From assembly GCA_905233135.1 (NCBI GenBank), contig CAJOCQ010000002.1, positions 299,605-363,604 on the forward strand: a DNA stretch of 64,000 nt, written 5' to 3'. Each line of letters starts with the position of its first letter. Position 1 is the first letter of the stretch. Below are positions 56,599 to 64,000 of the stretch, one piece after another. The notes beneath the pieces were generated by a model. That model saw only the letters and a program-made list of their open reading frames with translations, was not told the origin of the DNA and did no database searches. This stretch comes from an uncultured Selenomonadaceae bacterium (GTDB lineage: Bacteria > Bacillota > Negativicutes > Selenomonadales > Selenomonadaceae). The translations under genes were made by a program, and so were the position numbers.

Positions 56599-57045
56599 TC
56601 AAGCCTCAACTACGACGACTTTAATTTTTGTAACTGTTTCGGGGTGCAGTTTAATAATTGCGTCGTAGGTACCAATTCCCGTAACTTCGCCTTGAATTGT
56701 GATTTTTCTTTTATCGATATTGACGTTGCGTTCTTTTTTGAGAGCTTTTGCAACATCGCCGCCGCCGACACTGCCGAAGAGTTTTCCGTCCTTGCCAATT
56801 TTGATAGGAATTTTAACAGAAACTTTTTCGAGTTGCGCACCCAAAAGTTTAGCTTCATCAGCTTCTTGTTGAGCGCGGCGCGCTTTATTTTCTGCGTTTG
56901 TTTTGGCAACGTGAAGATTTGTATCATTTGCAATAACTGCCAATTTGCGCGGCAATAAAAAATTTCTGCCGTAACCGTCTGCAACTTCAACTATATCGCC
57001 TTTCGCGCCAACTTTTTTTACATCTTCCTGAAGAATTACTTTCAT
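56599..57045 (-). CDS. rplI: Ribosomal protein L9
   Basis: 148 residues, ATG after GAAAGGGAG. Full-length L9: MKVILQEDVKKVGAKGDIVEVADGYGRNFLLPRKLA, central helix, and C-terminal domain with KLFGSVGGGDVAKAL. Binds 23S rRNA at the base of the L1 stalk. Cotranscribed with the Lon-family gene. Confidence 0.97.
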   Translation of the reverse strand: MKVILQEDVKKVGAKGDIVEVADGYGRNFLLPRKLAVIANDTNLHVAKTNAENKARRAQQEADEAKLLGAQLEKVSVKIPIKIGKDGKLFGSVGGGDVAKALKKERNVNIDKRKITIQGEVTGIGTYDAIIKLHPETVTKIKVVVVEA

Positions 57046-57368
57046 ATTAAAAACTCCCTTTCAAAAAAATTTTTAAACCGTTTAATTATATTGCGTTGGG
57101 GAATTTTTTTCAAGTTAGGGGAATTGGGCGGGATTTTTTTATTTTAGAAATTAATGTTTAATTTTTTTAAGTACTTTCTTTCTTTTTGTAAAAAGCAAGA
57201 AAGTACCAAAGAAAGAAAAACTTAACCGCCCGTCAGGGCCGCTCGGGTTCGATACGCTCTTAATAACTGGCGGCTCCCTTTGGAGCCTCTAGTTTTTCCT
57301 ACGCATCTCAGTTACCGTGCGCTGCGGCTTTAATGACGGGCGGAAGTTAGATTTACAGATTAAATTCC
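57046..57368 (-). other. Gap between cbiK and rplI with palindromic element copy F
   Basis: Contains element copy F (57171-57342) and the rplI upstream region. No gene seen. Confidence 0.7.
57171..57342 (-). repeat. Palindromic intergenic element, copy F
   Basis: On the minus strand: CGCCCGTCA at 57342-57334, internal hairpin GGCTCC-AAAG-GGAGCC (57287-57272), TGACGGGCG at 57235-57227, then the GTAC..GTAC polypyrimidine hairpin (57206-57171). The internal stem has two compensating changes relative to copy C. Confidence 0.85.
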
Positions 57369-58304
57369 CTATATTCTTAAAAGCGCGTTAAAAGCTTCAG
57401 CCGCGCGTTTAATATAAATTGCGCGGATTTTGGGATTTTCGCCGAGCCCTTGCAGTTGTACTTCAACTTTAAAACCTGCGCGAGTCAAAATATCTTTGTG
57501 TTCGCCCGCCATATCGTTATTTGCGTGGTCGCCTGCAACTAGCATCAGCGGTTTTAAAATTACTTTTGAAAAATTTTGCGCGTGCAACTTTTCTATGAAA
57601 TGTTCCAGGCGCGGGAATCCTTCAACGGTATAAATGAAGGCGTCATTGCGCAGGCCTGAAAGTCTGTCCTGCATTACCGAATAATAGGCGTTTGAAGGGT
57701 CGGGCGTGCCGTGCGCCATCAATAAAATTGCCGTGCCGTTTTCCTGCACGGGCAAATCCAACGCCGTCATTACTTCCAAAATGTCATCGGGATAATTTTC
57801 TTGCCCTTGCCAATACATAAGCGGCGTTGCAAGCGTCATTTTTTTGAAGCGTGTTTTGTATTCGTGGAAAATTGCAACGTCATATTTGTATTCAATGCCC
57901 GGTACTATTGCCAATGGTACAAGCGCAATTTTTGTAAAACATTCGCGCAGGAGTTTTTCAAGCGTTTCTTCAGGTGCACTGTAAGGGCTGTAACCTTCGT
58001 TTTGCGCAATTCTTTTAAGCACTATATGACTTGTGAAAGAAAGAGCCGTCTTGACATTTTTAAAATTGTTTTGAATGGCGTTAAAAGTTGCCTCGACAGT
58101 TTTTGCGCGGTTGTCCTTGTTGGTTGTGCCGAAACTCAAAATTAAAATTGCGGTTTTATTTTCGGCGTCGCGCAGGTTTTCATTTTCGTACTCAAGCAAG
58201 CCGATTTGCGCGGCAACCTTTAAAGATATTGGCGGCTTTTTTATTTCACTGCTGATTTTAAAACTGCCATTAGTTTGCGCCGAAATTTTTTTCAAATTTG
58301 ACAT
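57369..58304 (-). CDS. cbiK: Sirohydrochlorin cobaltochelatase CbiK
   Basis: Inserts cobalt into sirohydrochlorin in anaerobic B12 synthesis. 311 residues, ATG after GAAGGGG. Family residues: ILILSFGTTNKDNRAKTVEATF near 50-72, FTSHIV, LLMAHGTPDPSNAYY near 200 (His ligand) and MLVAGDHANNDMAGE near 258 (second His). The first 45 residues are polar and not conserved. No other cob/cbi gene is nearby, and no cobalamin riboswitch precedes it; the only one seen is at 3695. Confidence 0.93.
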   Translation of the reverse strand: MSNLKKISAQTNGSFKISSEIKKPPISLKVAAQIGLLEYENENLRDAENKTAILILSFGTTNKDNRAKTVEATFNAIQNNFKNVKTALSFTSHIVLKRIAQNEGYSPYSAPEETLEKLLRECFTKIALVPLAIVPGIEYKYDVAIFHEYKTRFKKMTLATPLMYWQGQENYPDDILEVMTALDLPVQENGTAILLMAHGTPDPSNAYYSVMQDRLSGLRNDAFIYTVEGFPRLEHFIEKLHAQNFSKVILKPLMLVAGDHANNDMAGEHKDILTRAGFKVEVQLQGLGENPKIRAIYIKRAAEAFNALLRI

Positions 58305-58416
58305 AAAAAAATAACCCCTTCAACTTTTCTAATTGGCTTGAGTCAGAAAAAATCCCTTTTCCCTAATCCCTAGCCCCTATTCCCTAAAATTGCTCATACA
58401 TTTCAAGTTAAAGGCG
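58305..58416 (-). repeat. G/C-rich heptamer gap before cbiK
   Basis: TCCCTTTTCCCTAATCCCTAGCCCCTATTCCCTAAAA (about 58350-58387 on the plus strand): single-armed member of the tandem-unit family between the XRE gene and cbiK. Confidence 0.5.
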
Positions 58417-58854
58417 TCAATTTAAATCACCCAAAAACGGCGTTTCTGAAAATTTATCCAGCAAATTATTTGTGCGCTCAATCGTCAAATTATTTTTCAG
58501 CGCGAACAAAATTATACTGTCCCAAGAATTTTTTACATAAAGTTTTTCGACGCCCGCAAAATACAAAAGCCTTTGCGTTTCATTAACAGTCAAATTCATT
58601 GCAACGGCAAGCGATAAAATTTTCACGCGCGAAGTTTTTTTTCTGCCGGCAAAAATGTGATAAACATACACGGGATTTAACAAAGATTTTTTTGCAATTT
58701 CAGCCTTCGACAAATTTTTTTCTTTCAGCAAAAATTCCAAGTACTGCGCGAGAGTAAATTTCTGAAAAAATTTTTCATTGCCTGCAAAAAATTCTTCGAC
58801 AGATTCAGCCGCCGCCAATTCGTTTTCAAGTTGCAAAGTGTCTTTATCGGGCAT
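58417..58854 (-). CDS. XRE-type helix-turn-helix regulator
   Basis: 145 residues, ATG after AAAGGAG. HTH at about 40-95: TLAQYLEFLLKEKNLSKAEIAKKSLLNPVYVYHIFAGRKKTSRVKIL. The C-terminal half (ETQRLLYFAGVEKLYVKNSWDSIILFALKNNLTIERTNNLLDKF) is a helical domain found in Firmicutes regulators that lie beside Ser/Thr kinases. It is divergent from a kinase gene 57 bases away, so it may be the kinase's substrate or repressor. Confidence 0.85.
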   Translation of the reverse strand: MPDKDTLQLENELAAAESVEEFFAGNEKFFQKFTLAQYLEFLLKEKNLSKAEIAKKSLLNPVYVYHIFAGRKKTSRVKILSLAVAMNLTVNETQRLLYFAGVEKLYVKNSWDSIILFALKNNLTIERTNNLLDKFSETPFLGDLN

Positions 58855-58911
58855 TTCAAAACTCCTTTATGTTATAATAGTACAAAAATTCTTTGAAGGC
58901 AAGGCGATAAA
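58855..58911. promoter_or_regulatory. Divergent promoter region, XRE gene and kinase
   Basis: 57 bases containing TTATAATAG, a -10 on the plus strand; TATTATAA on the minus strand overlaps it, so the two promoters share their -10 region. Confidence 0.5.
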
Positions 58912-60333
58912 ATGGATGCTGACGTTGAATTTTTTATTGCGGCGAATTTTGAAAAGATACGCCTGCTGAAAAAATCTGACAAGGGCGAAGTTTGGCTGGC
59001 AGCTTCTCAATCGGGCGAACCCGTCATTTTGAAAATTATAAATTTCGTCGGCTTGCCGTATTTGCAGCTGAAAGAAAATCCCCACCCGCTTTGGGCGAAA
59101 ATTTTATTTTTTGCTGAAGGCGATTCAAAATCTGTTGTTGTCGAAGAATTTATTAACGGCGAACTTTTGAGCGAACGAAAAAATTTTTTGACCGAAACAT
59201 ACGCGCGGAAAATTTTATTGCAACTTTGCGAAGGCTTGAAAATTTTGCACGCGCAGGGAATTATTCACCGCGACATTAAACCTTCAAATTTAATCTTGCA
59301 GGCGGGTGGAATTGTGCGGCTGATTGACTTCGACGCGGCAAGAATTTTTAAACTCGGACAGGACGAAGATACAAAATTTTTGGGAACGAAAGGCTACGCG
59401 CCGCCCGAACAATTCGGTTTCGGGCAAACTGACGCCCGCAGCGATATTTATTCTTTGGGCGTTACCTTTCAAAAAATTTTGGGAGCAAATTATCACGGCA
59501 ACTTGAAAAAAATTTTGGCGAAGTGTACCGAAGTTGACCCGCGTCGCCGCTATAATTCCATTGAAGAATTGCAACGCGCGTTGACTGCGCCGCCGCCCAA
59601 CAAAAATTTTAAACTTGCCGTCGCGTCAATAATTTCCGCCGCAATAATTTTTTCTGCGTACAATTTTTTAACGCCGCAAAAAGAAATTGAAACGCCCGCG
59701 CCGACAGTACAAATTGAAAAAGTTGAAGCCGCGCCGCTTAAACCCGCCGTCGAAGAAAAAATTTCTGCGCCCGCTACTGTAACAGAAAAAATTTCGCCCT
59801 TCAGCGCGGACGATTTAAAAATTTCTTCTACCGCCGACAATTCAAAAATTCTCGAATCGACGCCGCAGAAAATTAATCTTGAAAATTCTGCGTCAGAATT
59901 TAGAATTAAGCCCTATAATATTTTCGGCAACATTAAAACCGATTTATATTTAAACGGCAAACTCTTCGATCAATTCAAAGACGAGAACGTGATAATTTCT
60001 AAAAAAAATTTCAAGACTTGCCAATTTTTATTGCACATTGAAAACAATACAAACGCCGCTTGGGATAACTCAAAACTTGAGATAACTTTCAAGCCGAATT
60101 ACGGCGGCAAAGAAGTTACGCGCTTTCAAGAATTAAAAACGTTGCAACCGGGCGAAGTTGTAAATTTAAAAATTCCAGTCGATTCATATGAAATTCCTGA
60201 CATTGCGCAGACAGCGTGGCTTCAAATTTGGGTGCGCGGCAATGAAAAATTTTTGACGGAAAAATATTGGTGCGTAATTTTTGAATTTCCTGACTATAAA
60301 GACAGATTCGACAAAGGCAAAGAGGAAGATTAA
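58912..60333 (+). CDS. Membrane Ser/Thr protein kinase (PASTA-less)
   Basis: 473 residues. Kinase domain at 1-225: Lys in PVILKII, catalytic HRDIKPSNLIL near 119, IDFDAARIF with DFD for the usual DFG near 139, then GTKGYAPPEQF and SDIYSLGVTFQKIL. A single membrane segment lies at about 232-253 (LAVASIISAAIIFSAYNFL), after which a Pro/Glu-rich linker leads to an extracellular beta-rich domain at about 330-470. No PASTA repeats. Divergent from the XRE gene; the later genes at 60496-63875 share the strand after a terminator. Confidence 0.92.
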   Translation: MDADVEFFIAANFEKIRLLKKSDKGEVWLAASQSGEPVILKIINFVGLPYLQLKENPHPLWAKILFFAEGDSKSVVVEEFINGELLSERKNFLTETYARKILLQLCEGLKILHAQGIIHRDIKPSNLILQAGGIVRLIDFDAARIFKLGQDEDTKFLGTKGYAPPEQFGFGQTDARSDIYSLGVTFQKILGANYHGNLKKILAKCTEVDPRRRYNSIEELQRALTAPPPNKNFKLAVASIISAAIIFSAYNFLTPQKEIETPAPTVQIEKVEAAPLKPAVEEKISAPATVTEKISPFSADDLKISSTADNSKILESTPQKINLENSASEFRIKPYNIFGNIKTDLYLNGKLFDQFKDENVIISKKNFKTCQFLLHIENNTNAAWDNSKLEITFKPNYGGKEVTRFQELKTLQPGEVVNLKIPVDSYEIPDIAQTAWLQIWVRGNEKFLTEKYWCVIFEFPDYKDRFDKGKEED

Positions 60334-60358
60334 AGGCAAAGTGGATTTGCCTTTTTTG
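60334..60358 (+). terminator. Terminator after kinase gene
   Basis: AAAGGCAAA and TTTGCCTTT arms around GTGGA, then T-rich. Confidence 0.75.
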
Positions 60359-60495
60359 TTGGCGGCAAATTCAGGCGCAAAAGCGGCATATTCAGGCGGC
60401 TTTACAAAGAAATTTTTTTGTTAAAATAAATTACTTACCTTGCGGGTAAACAAAAAAATTTTCGGCTTTGATATGCTAATAGCGGGGTGGAAGTT

Positions 60496-60807
60496 TTGTC
60501 GGGCGCGTCAGAAAATATTTCGCAAAATGATATTAACGTAAAAAAAATTATGATTTACCGACAAATTGGCGCAAAAATTGCCTACTATCGAACTTTGCGG
60601 CAAATGACGCAGGCGGAACTTGCCAAAAAAGTTAATATCAGCAAAAGTACGCTCGGCAGAATCGAACGCGGCAAATACAATAACGGCGTTCCAATTTCCA
60701 CGCTTCTTGACATCGCCGAAGGCTTGCATATTGAACTTGCCGCGCTTGTTACTTTCAGCGAAGAAGAAAAAAAAGTTTGGTGGGAAGTCGATAAAAATTT
60801 TTTGTAA
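60496..60807 (+). CDS. Small XRE-family HTH protein
   Basis: 103 residues from TTG 60496 (GGGGTGG upstream); a GTG at 60487 is also possible. HTH: RQIGAKIAYYRTLRQMTQAELAKKVNISKSTLGRIERGKYNNGVPISTLLDIAEGLHI, a classic Cro/C1 fold near 25-80. No other domain. First gene of the group ending at 63875, which it may control. Confidence 0.88.
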   Translation: MSGASENISQNDINVKKIMIYRQIGAKIAYYRTLRQMTQAELAKKVNISKSTLGRIERGKYNNGVPISTLLDIAEGLHIELAALVTFSEEEKKVWWEVDKNFL

Positions 60808-60824
60808 ATTTTGGAGGTGTTTTT

Positions 60825-62411
60825 GTGAAAATTTATCTTTACGGCAACAGCTTTGAAATAAGCGATGAAAATATTTGCGAGGCACGCGGCAAATATCTTG
60901 TTCGCAATTCCACGTGCAATATTTACAAACTCCTGAAGCGCGAGTGCGAAAAATATACTTCTGTTATAGATATGATTGGAAACGTACGCCCGATTTTTAC
61001 TTCTTTGGTTATGACTTTAACGCAACATATGTTGTACATTTTGCGGCGCGAGGGAGTTCGTACCAACGGCAAAATTTATGTTGATTCTGTTTTTAAACAT
61101 TACGGTTCAATGCTTTTGAAAATTATTGCAAATCTTGAAAAGTCAAAAAATATGCACGAGGCAGCGGCGTTATTCGCAAGAGCGGCAATGATGGATTTAG
61201 AAAATTTTTGGTACGGCTACTACAAGGCGCACGGCTACAGCAAAGAGTTTTATACCTTTGAAAAGCATTCAAAAGTTATAAATTCGCTGAAAAATCTTTC
61301 AAAAAACGCCGACAAAGAAACTAAAATTCAAAAATATTTTCAAGCATTAAGGGACGCCCCGTACGCCTTAGATCTTTTTTATTACAGTGCCGTTGCGGAT
61401 ATAGGCGCAGATGAAAACCTTCAAGCTTACAAAAATTTATTCACAAATGATTTTAAAGCCGGTTCTTATGATAATGTAAAAAATTCTGCGCCGAAAAATC
61501 AGTGCGCAGAAGATATTAAAAACGCCGTAAAAATTTGGAGCGAAAATCCCGAATATCAATTTGACAGCCATATTTACCATTACGGCGACGGCGGCAAAAG
61601 TCGTGATAAATTCGCAGGCGCAATTAATTCCTACGCTAAACTTGAAAATGACGAATTGCCTTTAGTTTGTTTTGATTCAACTTTATTTGGCAGTTCCGAA
61701 GACGGGCTTTTAATGACAACCAAAGGAATTTGGCTTCACAATTACACCGAAGAAACGCAATTTTTTAAGTACACCGAAATTACAAATTTGGAATTGCGCG
61801 GCTTTTTGTCAAAAGATATTTTTATTGACGGCTATAAAATTAATACTTCAGGAGTTTCAAGCAGTGACGTTAAAAAATTTTATCAGCTGATGTACGGTCT
61901 TTGGCAAACTTTTTTGGAAATGGCTGAATTTGAAAAGTCTCAATCTGCCAAAAAAAATTCTGTAACTGAATTGCTAAACTACAACAAGCGCAAATTGACT
62001 GAAGATAAGCTCGACGAAATTTTATTTGACTTGCGAAATAAAACCGAATACAAAATTTCTAACCTGTACATTTATGATGCCAACGCAAAAATACAAGAAA
62101 AATTTAAAAATGCAATTTCCGCCTACGCGCAAATTAAGCCGAATGAAAAGCCCGTTCTTTGCTATGATGATACCTTTTTTGGCAGCGCGAAAGACGGTTT
62201 TTTGGTTACGTCAAAAGGAATTTGGTTGCACAATTACATGAAAGATACTGTATTTTTTTCTTACGCCGAAATTTTAAATATTCAACTTGACAACAACAAA
62301 ATTTTTATCGACGGCGTGAAAGTAGATACAGCTGCAATTTCAAAGGATGAACGCAAAACAATTTTTGACTTGTTAAAAAAAATGTACGACTGTTTCAAAG
62401 TCTTTCAGTAG
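60825..62411 (+). CDS. Hypothetical protein with two copies of a PH-like domain
   Basis: 528 residues, GTG after GGAGGTG. Residues 1-200 are helical without a known family. Two related domains follow, at about 255-365 and 420-528: each has AINSYAKLENDELPLVCFD/AISAYAQIKPNEKPVLCYD, then FGSxxDGxLxTxKGIWLHNY, then a FFxYxEIxNxxL..IFIDGxK strand pattern. The fold looks like a bacterial PH-like barrel. No membrane segment. Downstream genes encode a zinc-ribbon and an LRAT-type protein, so it may recruit those to a membrane or partner. Confidence 0.75.
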   Translation: MKIYLYGNSFEISDENICEARGKYLVRNSTCNIYKLLKRECEKYTSVIDMIGNVRPIFTSLVMTLTQHMLYILRREGVRTNGKIYVDSVFKHYGSMLLKIIANLEKSKNMHEAAALFARAAMMDLENFWYGYYKAHGYSKEFYTFEKHSKVINSLKNLSKNADKETKIQKYFQALRDAPYALDLFYYSAVADIGADENLQAYKNLFTNDFKAGSYDNVKNSAPKNQCAEDIKNAVKIWSENPEYQFDSHIYHYGDGGKSRDKFAGAINSYAKLENDELPLVCFDSTLFGSSEDGLLMTTKGIWLHNYTEETQFFKYTEITNLELRGFLSKDIFIDGYKINTSGVSSSDVKKFYQLMYGLWQTFLEMAEFEKSQSAKKNSVTELLNYNKRKLTEDKLDEILFDLRNKTEYKISNLYIYDANAKIQEKFKNAISAYAQIKPNEKPVLCYDDTFFGSAKDGFLVTSKGIWLHNYMKDTVFFSYAEILNIQLDNNKIFIDGVKVDTAAISKDERKTIFDLLKKMYDCFKVFQ

Positions 62412-62423
62412 GAGGTTTCTCAA

Positions 62424-62831
62424 ATGGCAAATTTTTGCGCACATTGCGGCAAGCCCGTAACTAAAGAAATGAATTTTTGTGCGAATTGCGGCAGTAAAAT
62501 TATTCACAATCACAAAGAAAATAATTCCGTTGCAAAAGGCGCGGCGGCATTAACAAGCGCGGCTGTTCTTGCCAACGCCGCCAATACTTCCGCGCAATCA
62601 AATAATTCCGATATTGATATAATAAATAAATTTTTCGGCTTTGATACTCTCGGACTTGAAAATTTTACAGGGCAAAGTGACGTTGATATTATTGCTGAAG
62701 TTGCTGAAACTTTTGATATTGAAATTGGCGAAGTTGCCGATTATGCTGAAGACGCGGCGGATATTATTGACGCGGCAGATTTTATTGACGATTCTTCATT
62801 TGAAATTATTGGCGGCTTTTTGGGATTTTAA
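62424..62831 (+). CDS. Zinc-ribbon protein
   Basis: 135 residues, ATG after TAGGAGGT. A double-Cys zinc ribbon at the start (FCAHCGKPVTKEMNFCANCGSKI, 4-26), then an Ala-rich stretch (43-66) and a very acidic C-terminus with ADYAEDAADIIDAADFIDD. No clear membrane segment; the Ala-rich part could be weakly hydrophobic. Follows the PH-like gene by 12 bases. Confidence 0.75.
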   Translation: MANFCAHCGKPVTKEMNFCANCGSKIIHNHKENNSVAKGAAALTSAAVLANAANTSAQSNNSDIDIINKFFGFDTLGLENFTGQSDVDIIAEVAETFDIEIGEVADYAEDAADIIDAADFIDDSSFEIIGGFLGF

Positions 62832-62849
62832 GGCGGTGTAAATTATTCA

Positions 62850-63047
62850 ATGTGGATAATAAAAAATATTCTGCCGGAATTTTTGGCGAACAGTTTTTTA
62901 TTCGGCGTGCTGATGCTTTTTGCAACTGTTTTCTTTGTCGGCGCATTGATTGAAAGTATAAAGTACCATGAAGGCTTTGCCGAAATTTTTATTATGGCAG
63001 GATTCGCCGTCATTTCATTTTTGGTTGCAATAAGCTGCTTATTTTAG
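62850..63047 (+). CDS. Small membrane protein
   Basis: 65 residues, ATG after AAGGCGGTG. Two hydrophobic helices at about 15-35 and 43-64 with an acidic, His-containing loop (IESIKYHEGFAE). No family recognised. Starts 18 bases after the zinc-ribbon gene. Confidence 0.65.
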   Translation: MWIIKNILPEFLANSFLFGVLMLFATVFFVGALIESIKYHEGFAEIFIMAGFAVISFLVAISCLF

Positions 63048-63059
63048 GAAGTGATAATA

Positions 63060-63875
63060 TTGTTGGATTTGCTTGATAATTGGATAACGGGACTGCTTGC
63101 AAGCGACGAAAAACACGCTTACAGCCCTAATGTCGGAGATCATATTTTTGTGCCGCGCAGTTTGGAACGAGATTTAAAAAAGTGTACAAATTTTGAAGAC
63201 AGAATAGCCGCGCCGCATTTTGCTTTAACTTCGCTGATCGGCTACACTCACCACGCAATTTACATTGGAAATAACAAAGTCATTCACTACGACGGCGAAC
63301 CCGGCAGGGAAGAAAACGCCGAAATTCAAATCGCAACTCTTGAAAAATTTGCGGCAGGCGACCCGATAAATTTATATAGCGATGAATCAGACTTCACGCC
63401 GGGCGAAATTGTTGCAAGGGCGTATTATCGTTTGGGCGAAAAAAAATACAGCGTCGAAAATAATAATTGCCAACATTTTTGTAATTGGTGCAGAGGCGAC
63501 CATTCGGATAATTTTTATTATCCTGAAGTCGATATGCAAAAAGTTATGAAAAATTTTCGCAAGGCTGACAACGAAAAATTTTCAATGCAACTTTCAAGCT
63601 ATGATATTGCAGAAGGCGGAATTGTTTTAGGCGGTACAATTTCGGCAGGCAAAATTTCTGTCGGCGATACAATAAAAGTTATTCAGCAACCGCGCAAAGG
63701 GCATTATTCCGAAGGACTTTACAAGGACGAAGAAATTGCAACTTTGACTGTTATAAAAATCCAAAAAAATAAATCCTGTCAAACGGCTTATAAAGGCGAC
63801 AGTGTAAAAATTACCGTTGAAGGTTTTGTTTCGTGTATCAATATGTTTAATTATTTGATTGTTTCAGGAAAATAA
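63060..63875 (+). CDS. LRAT-like NlpC/P60-fold protein with EF-Tu-like barrel
   Basis: 271 residues from TTG 63060 after AGGAAGTGA; earlier starts would overlap the ribosome site. Residues about 25-150 match the LRAT-type Cys hydrolase/acyltransferase fold: GDHIFVPR, YTHHAIYIGNNKVIHYDGE (His near 63), and NNNCQHFCNWCRGD (Cys near 135-140). Residues about 175-271 look like domain 2 of translational GTPases (GGIVLGGTISAGKISVGDTIKVIQQPRK..VKITVEGF). The fusion is unusual. LRAT-type proteins act on lipids or on peptides; target unknown. Last gene before a group II intron. Confidence 0.75.
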   Translation: MLDLLDNWITGLLASDEKHAYSPNVGDHIFVPRSLERDLKKCTNFEDRIAAPHFALTSLIGYTHHAIYIGNNKVIHYDGEPGREENAEIQIATLEKFAAGDPINLYSDESDFTPGEIVARAYYRLGEKKYSVENNNCQHFCNWCRGDHSDNFYYPEVDMQKVMKNFRKADNEKFSMQLSSYDIAEGGIVLGGTISAGKISVGDTIKVIQQPRKGHYSEGLYKDEEIATLTVIKIQKNKSCQTAYKGDSVKITVEGFVSCINMFNYLIVSGK

Positions 63876-63904
63876 AAGAGAAAATTTTATGCCATTATTA
63901 ATAT

Positions 63905-64000
63905 AGTGATAGGTAAGGCTTTGAAGTTATCGCCGCCTTTTCCCCCACTCCACACCGTACGTGAAAGTTTCCCTTCATACGGCGTTCCATCTTTGATAAC
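63905..64000 (-). mobile_element. 3' end of a group II intron (runs off right edge)
   Basis: On the minus strand a domain V-like hairpin (63988-63950) with ACGCCGTATG and ACGTACGGTGT arms and a GGGAAAC turn, followed by GTGGGGGAAAA and a domain VI-like AAGGC/GCCTT stem (63939-63915) and an ACCTATCACTAT end. The intron-encoded reverse transcriptase would lie beyond the right edge. Confidence 0.8.

Overview
The window looks like chromosome from an anaerobic, Gram-negative-type Firmicute, most likely a Negativicute (Selenomonas-like rumen or gut bacterium). This is inferred from the gene set (RNase J, a membrane PIN/TRAM YacL homologue, an endospore-type Lon protease, CbiK, cellobiose PTS, Tad-type protein, CheB/CheR), the many TTG/GTG starts with strong AGGAGG sites, and extended -10 promoters of the TGATATAAT type. 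No rRNA or tRNA gene was recognised.

Layout. 1-2136: long glutamine synthetase on the minus strand. 2246-3843: a 13-repeat CRISPR array without cas genes, read leftwards, with a cobalamin riboswitch upstream on the same strand and no obvious gene between. 3901-8094: cheR, then a hypothetical gene, a CsoR-type metal regulator, thioredoxin reductase, two glutaredoxin-like proteins and a glutathione-peroxidase-type protein. 8225-14233: proS, two TPR proteins, ahcY and an MTA/SAH deaminase that seems to have both a Tat-signal start and an internal cytosolic start. 14319-22678: rtcB, a CDF transporter, a sorbitol-type PTS IIA, riboflavin genes (ribE, ribBA) with a capA lipoprotein between them, and an aldo/keto reductase. 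22822-35336: membrane MutS-like ATPase, rnjA with an overlapping leader peptide, a frameshifted radical SAM gene, dnaE, cheB, yacL, cupin, rmlD. 35484-43657: an 1812-residue AAA-type ATPase protein with a 337-residue partner, then nadE. 43944-51813: cellobiose PTS (IIC, IIB, IIA), two 6-phospho-beta-glucosidases, an aldo/keto reductase and a Cof-type phosphatase, all on the minus strand. 52125-58854: Tad-like secreted protein, Lon-family protease, rplI, cbiK and an XRE regulator. 58912-63875: a Ser/Thr kinase, then an HTH gene, a duplicated-domain protein, a zinc-ribbon protein, a small membrane protein and an LRAT-like protein fused to an EF-Tu-like barrel. The right edge cuts into the 3' end of a group II intron.

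Two families of intergenic structure stand out. (1) Seven intercistronic gaps are filled from the upstream stop codon to the next ribosome binding site by G-rich 7- or 8-base tandem units followed by complementary C-rich units, so that each gap can fold into a hairpin; five of the seven end in CGAC[T/C]GAA[A/G]GGAG. (2) About 110-base palindromic elements bounded by CGCCCGTC/GACGGGCG occur five times, each followed by a polypyrimidine/polypurine hairpin; stems differ between copies by compensating changes, which suggests a structured RNA. The least understood coding module is the 1812-residue ATPase and its partner gene.
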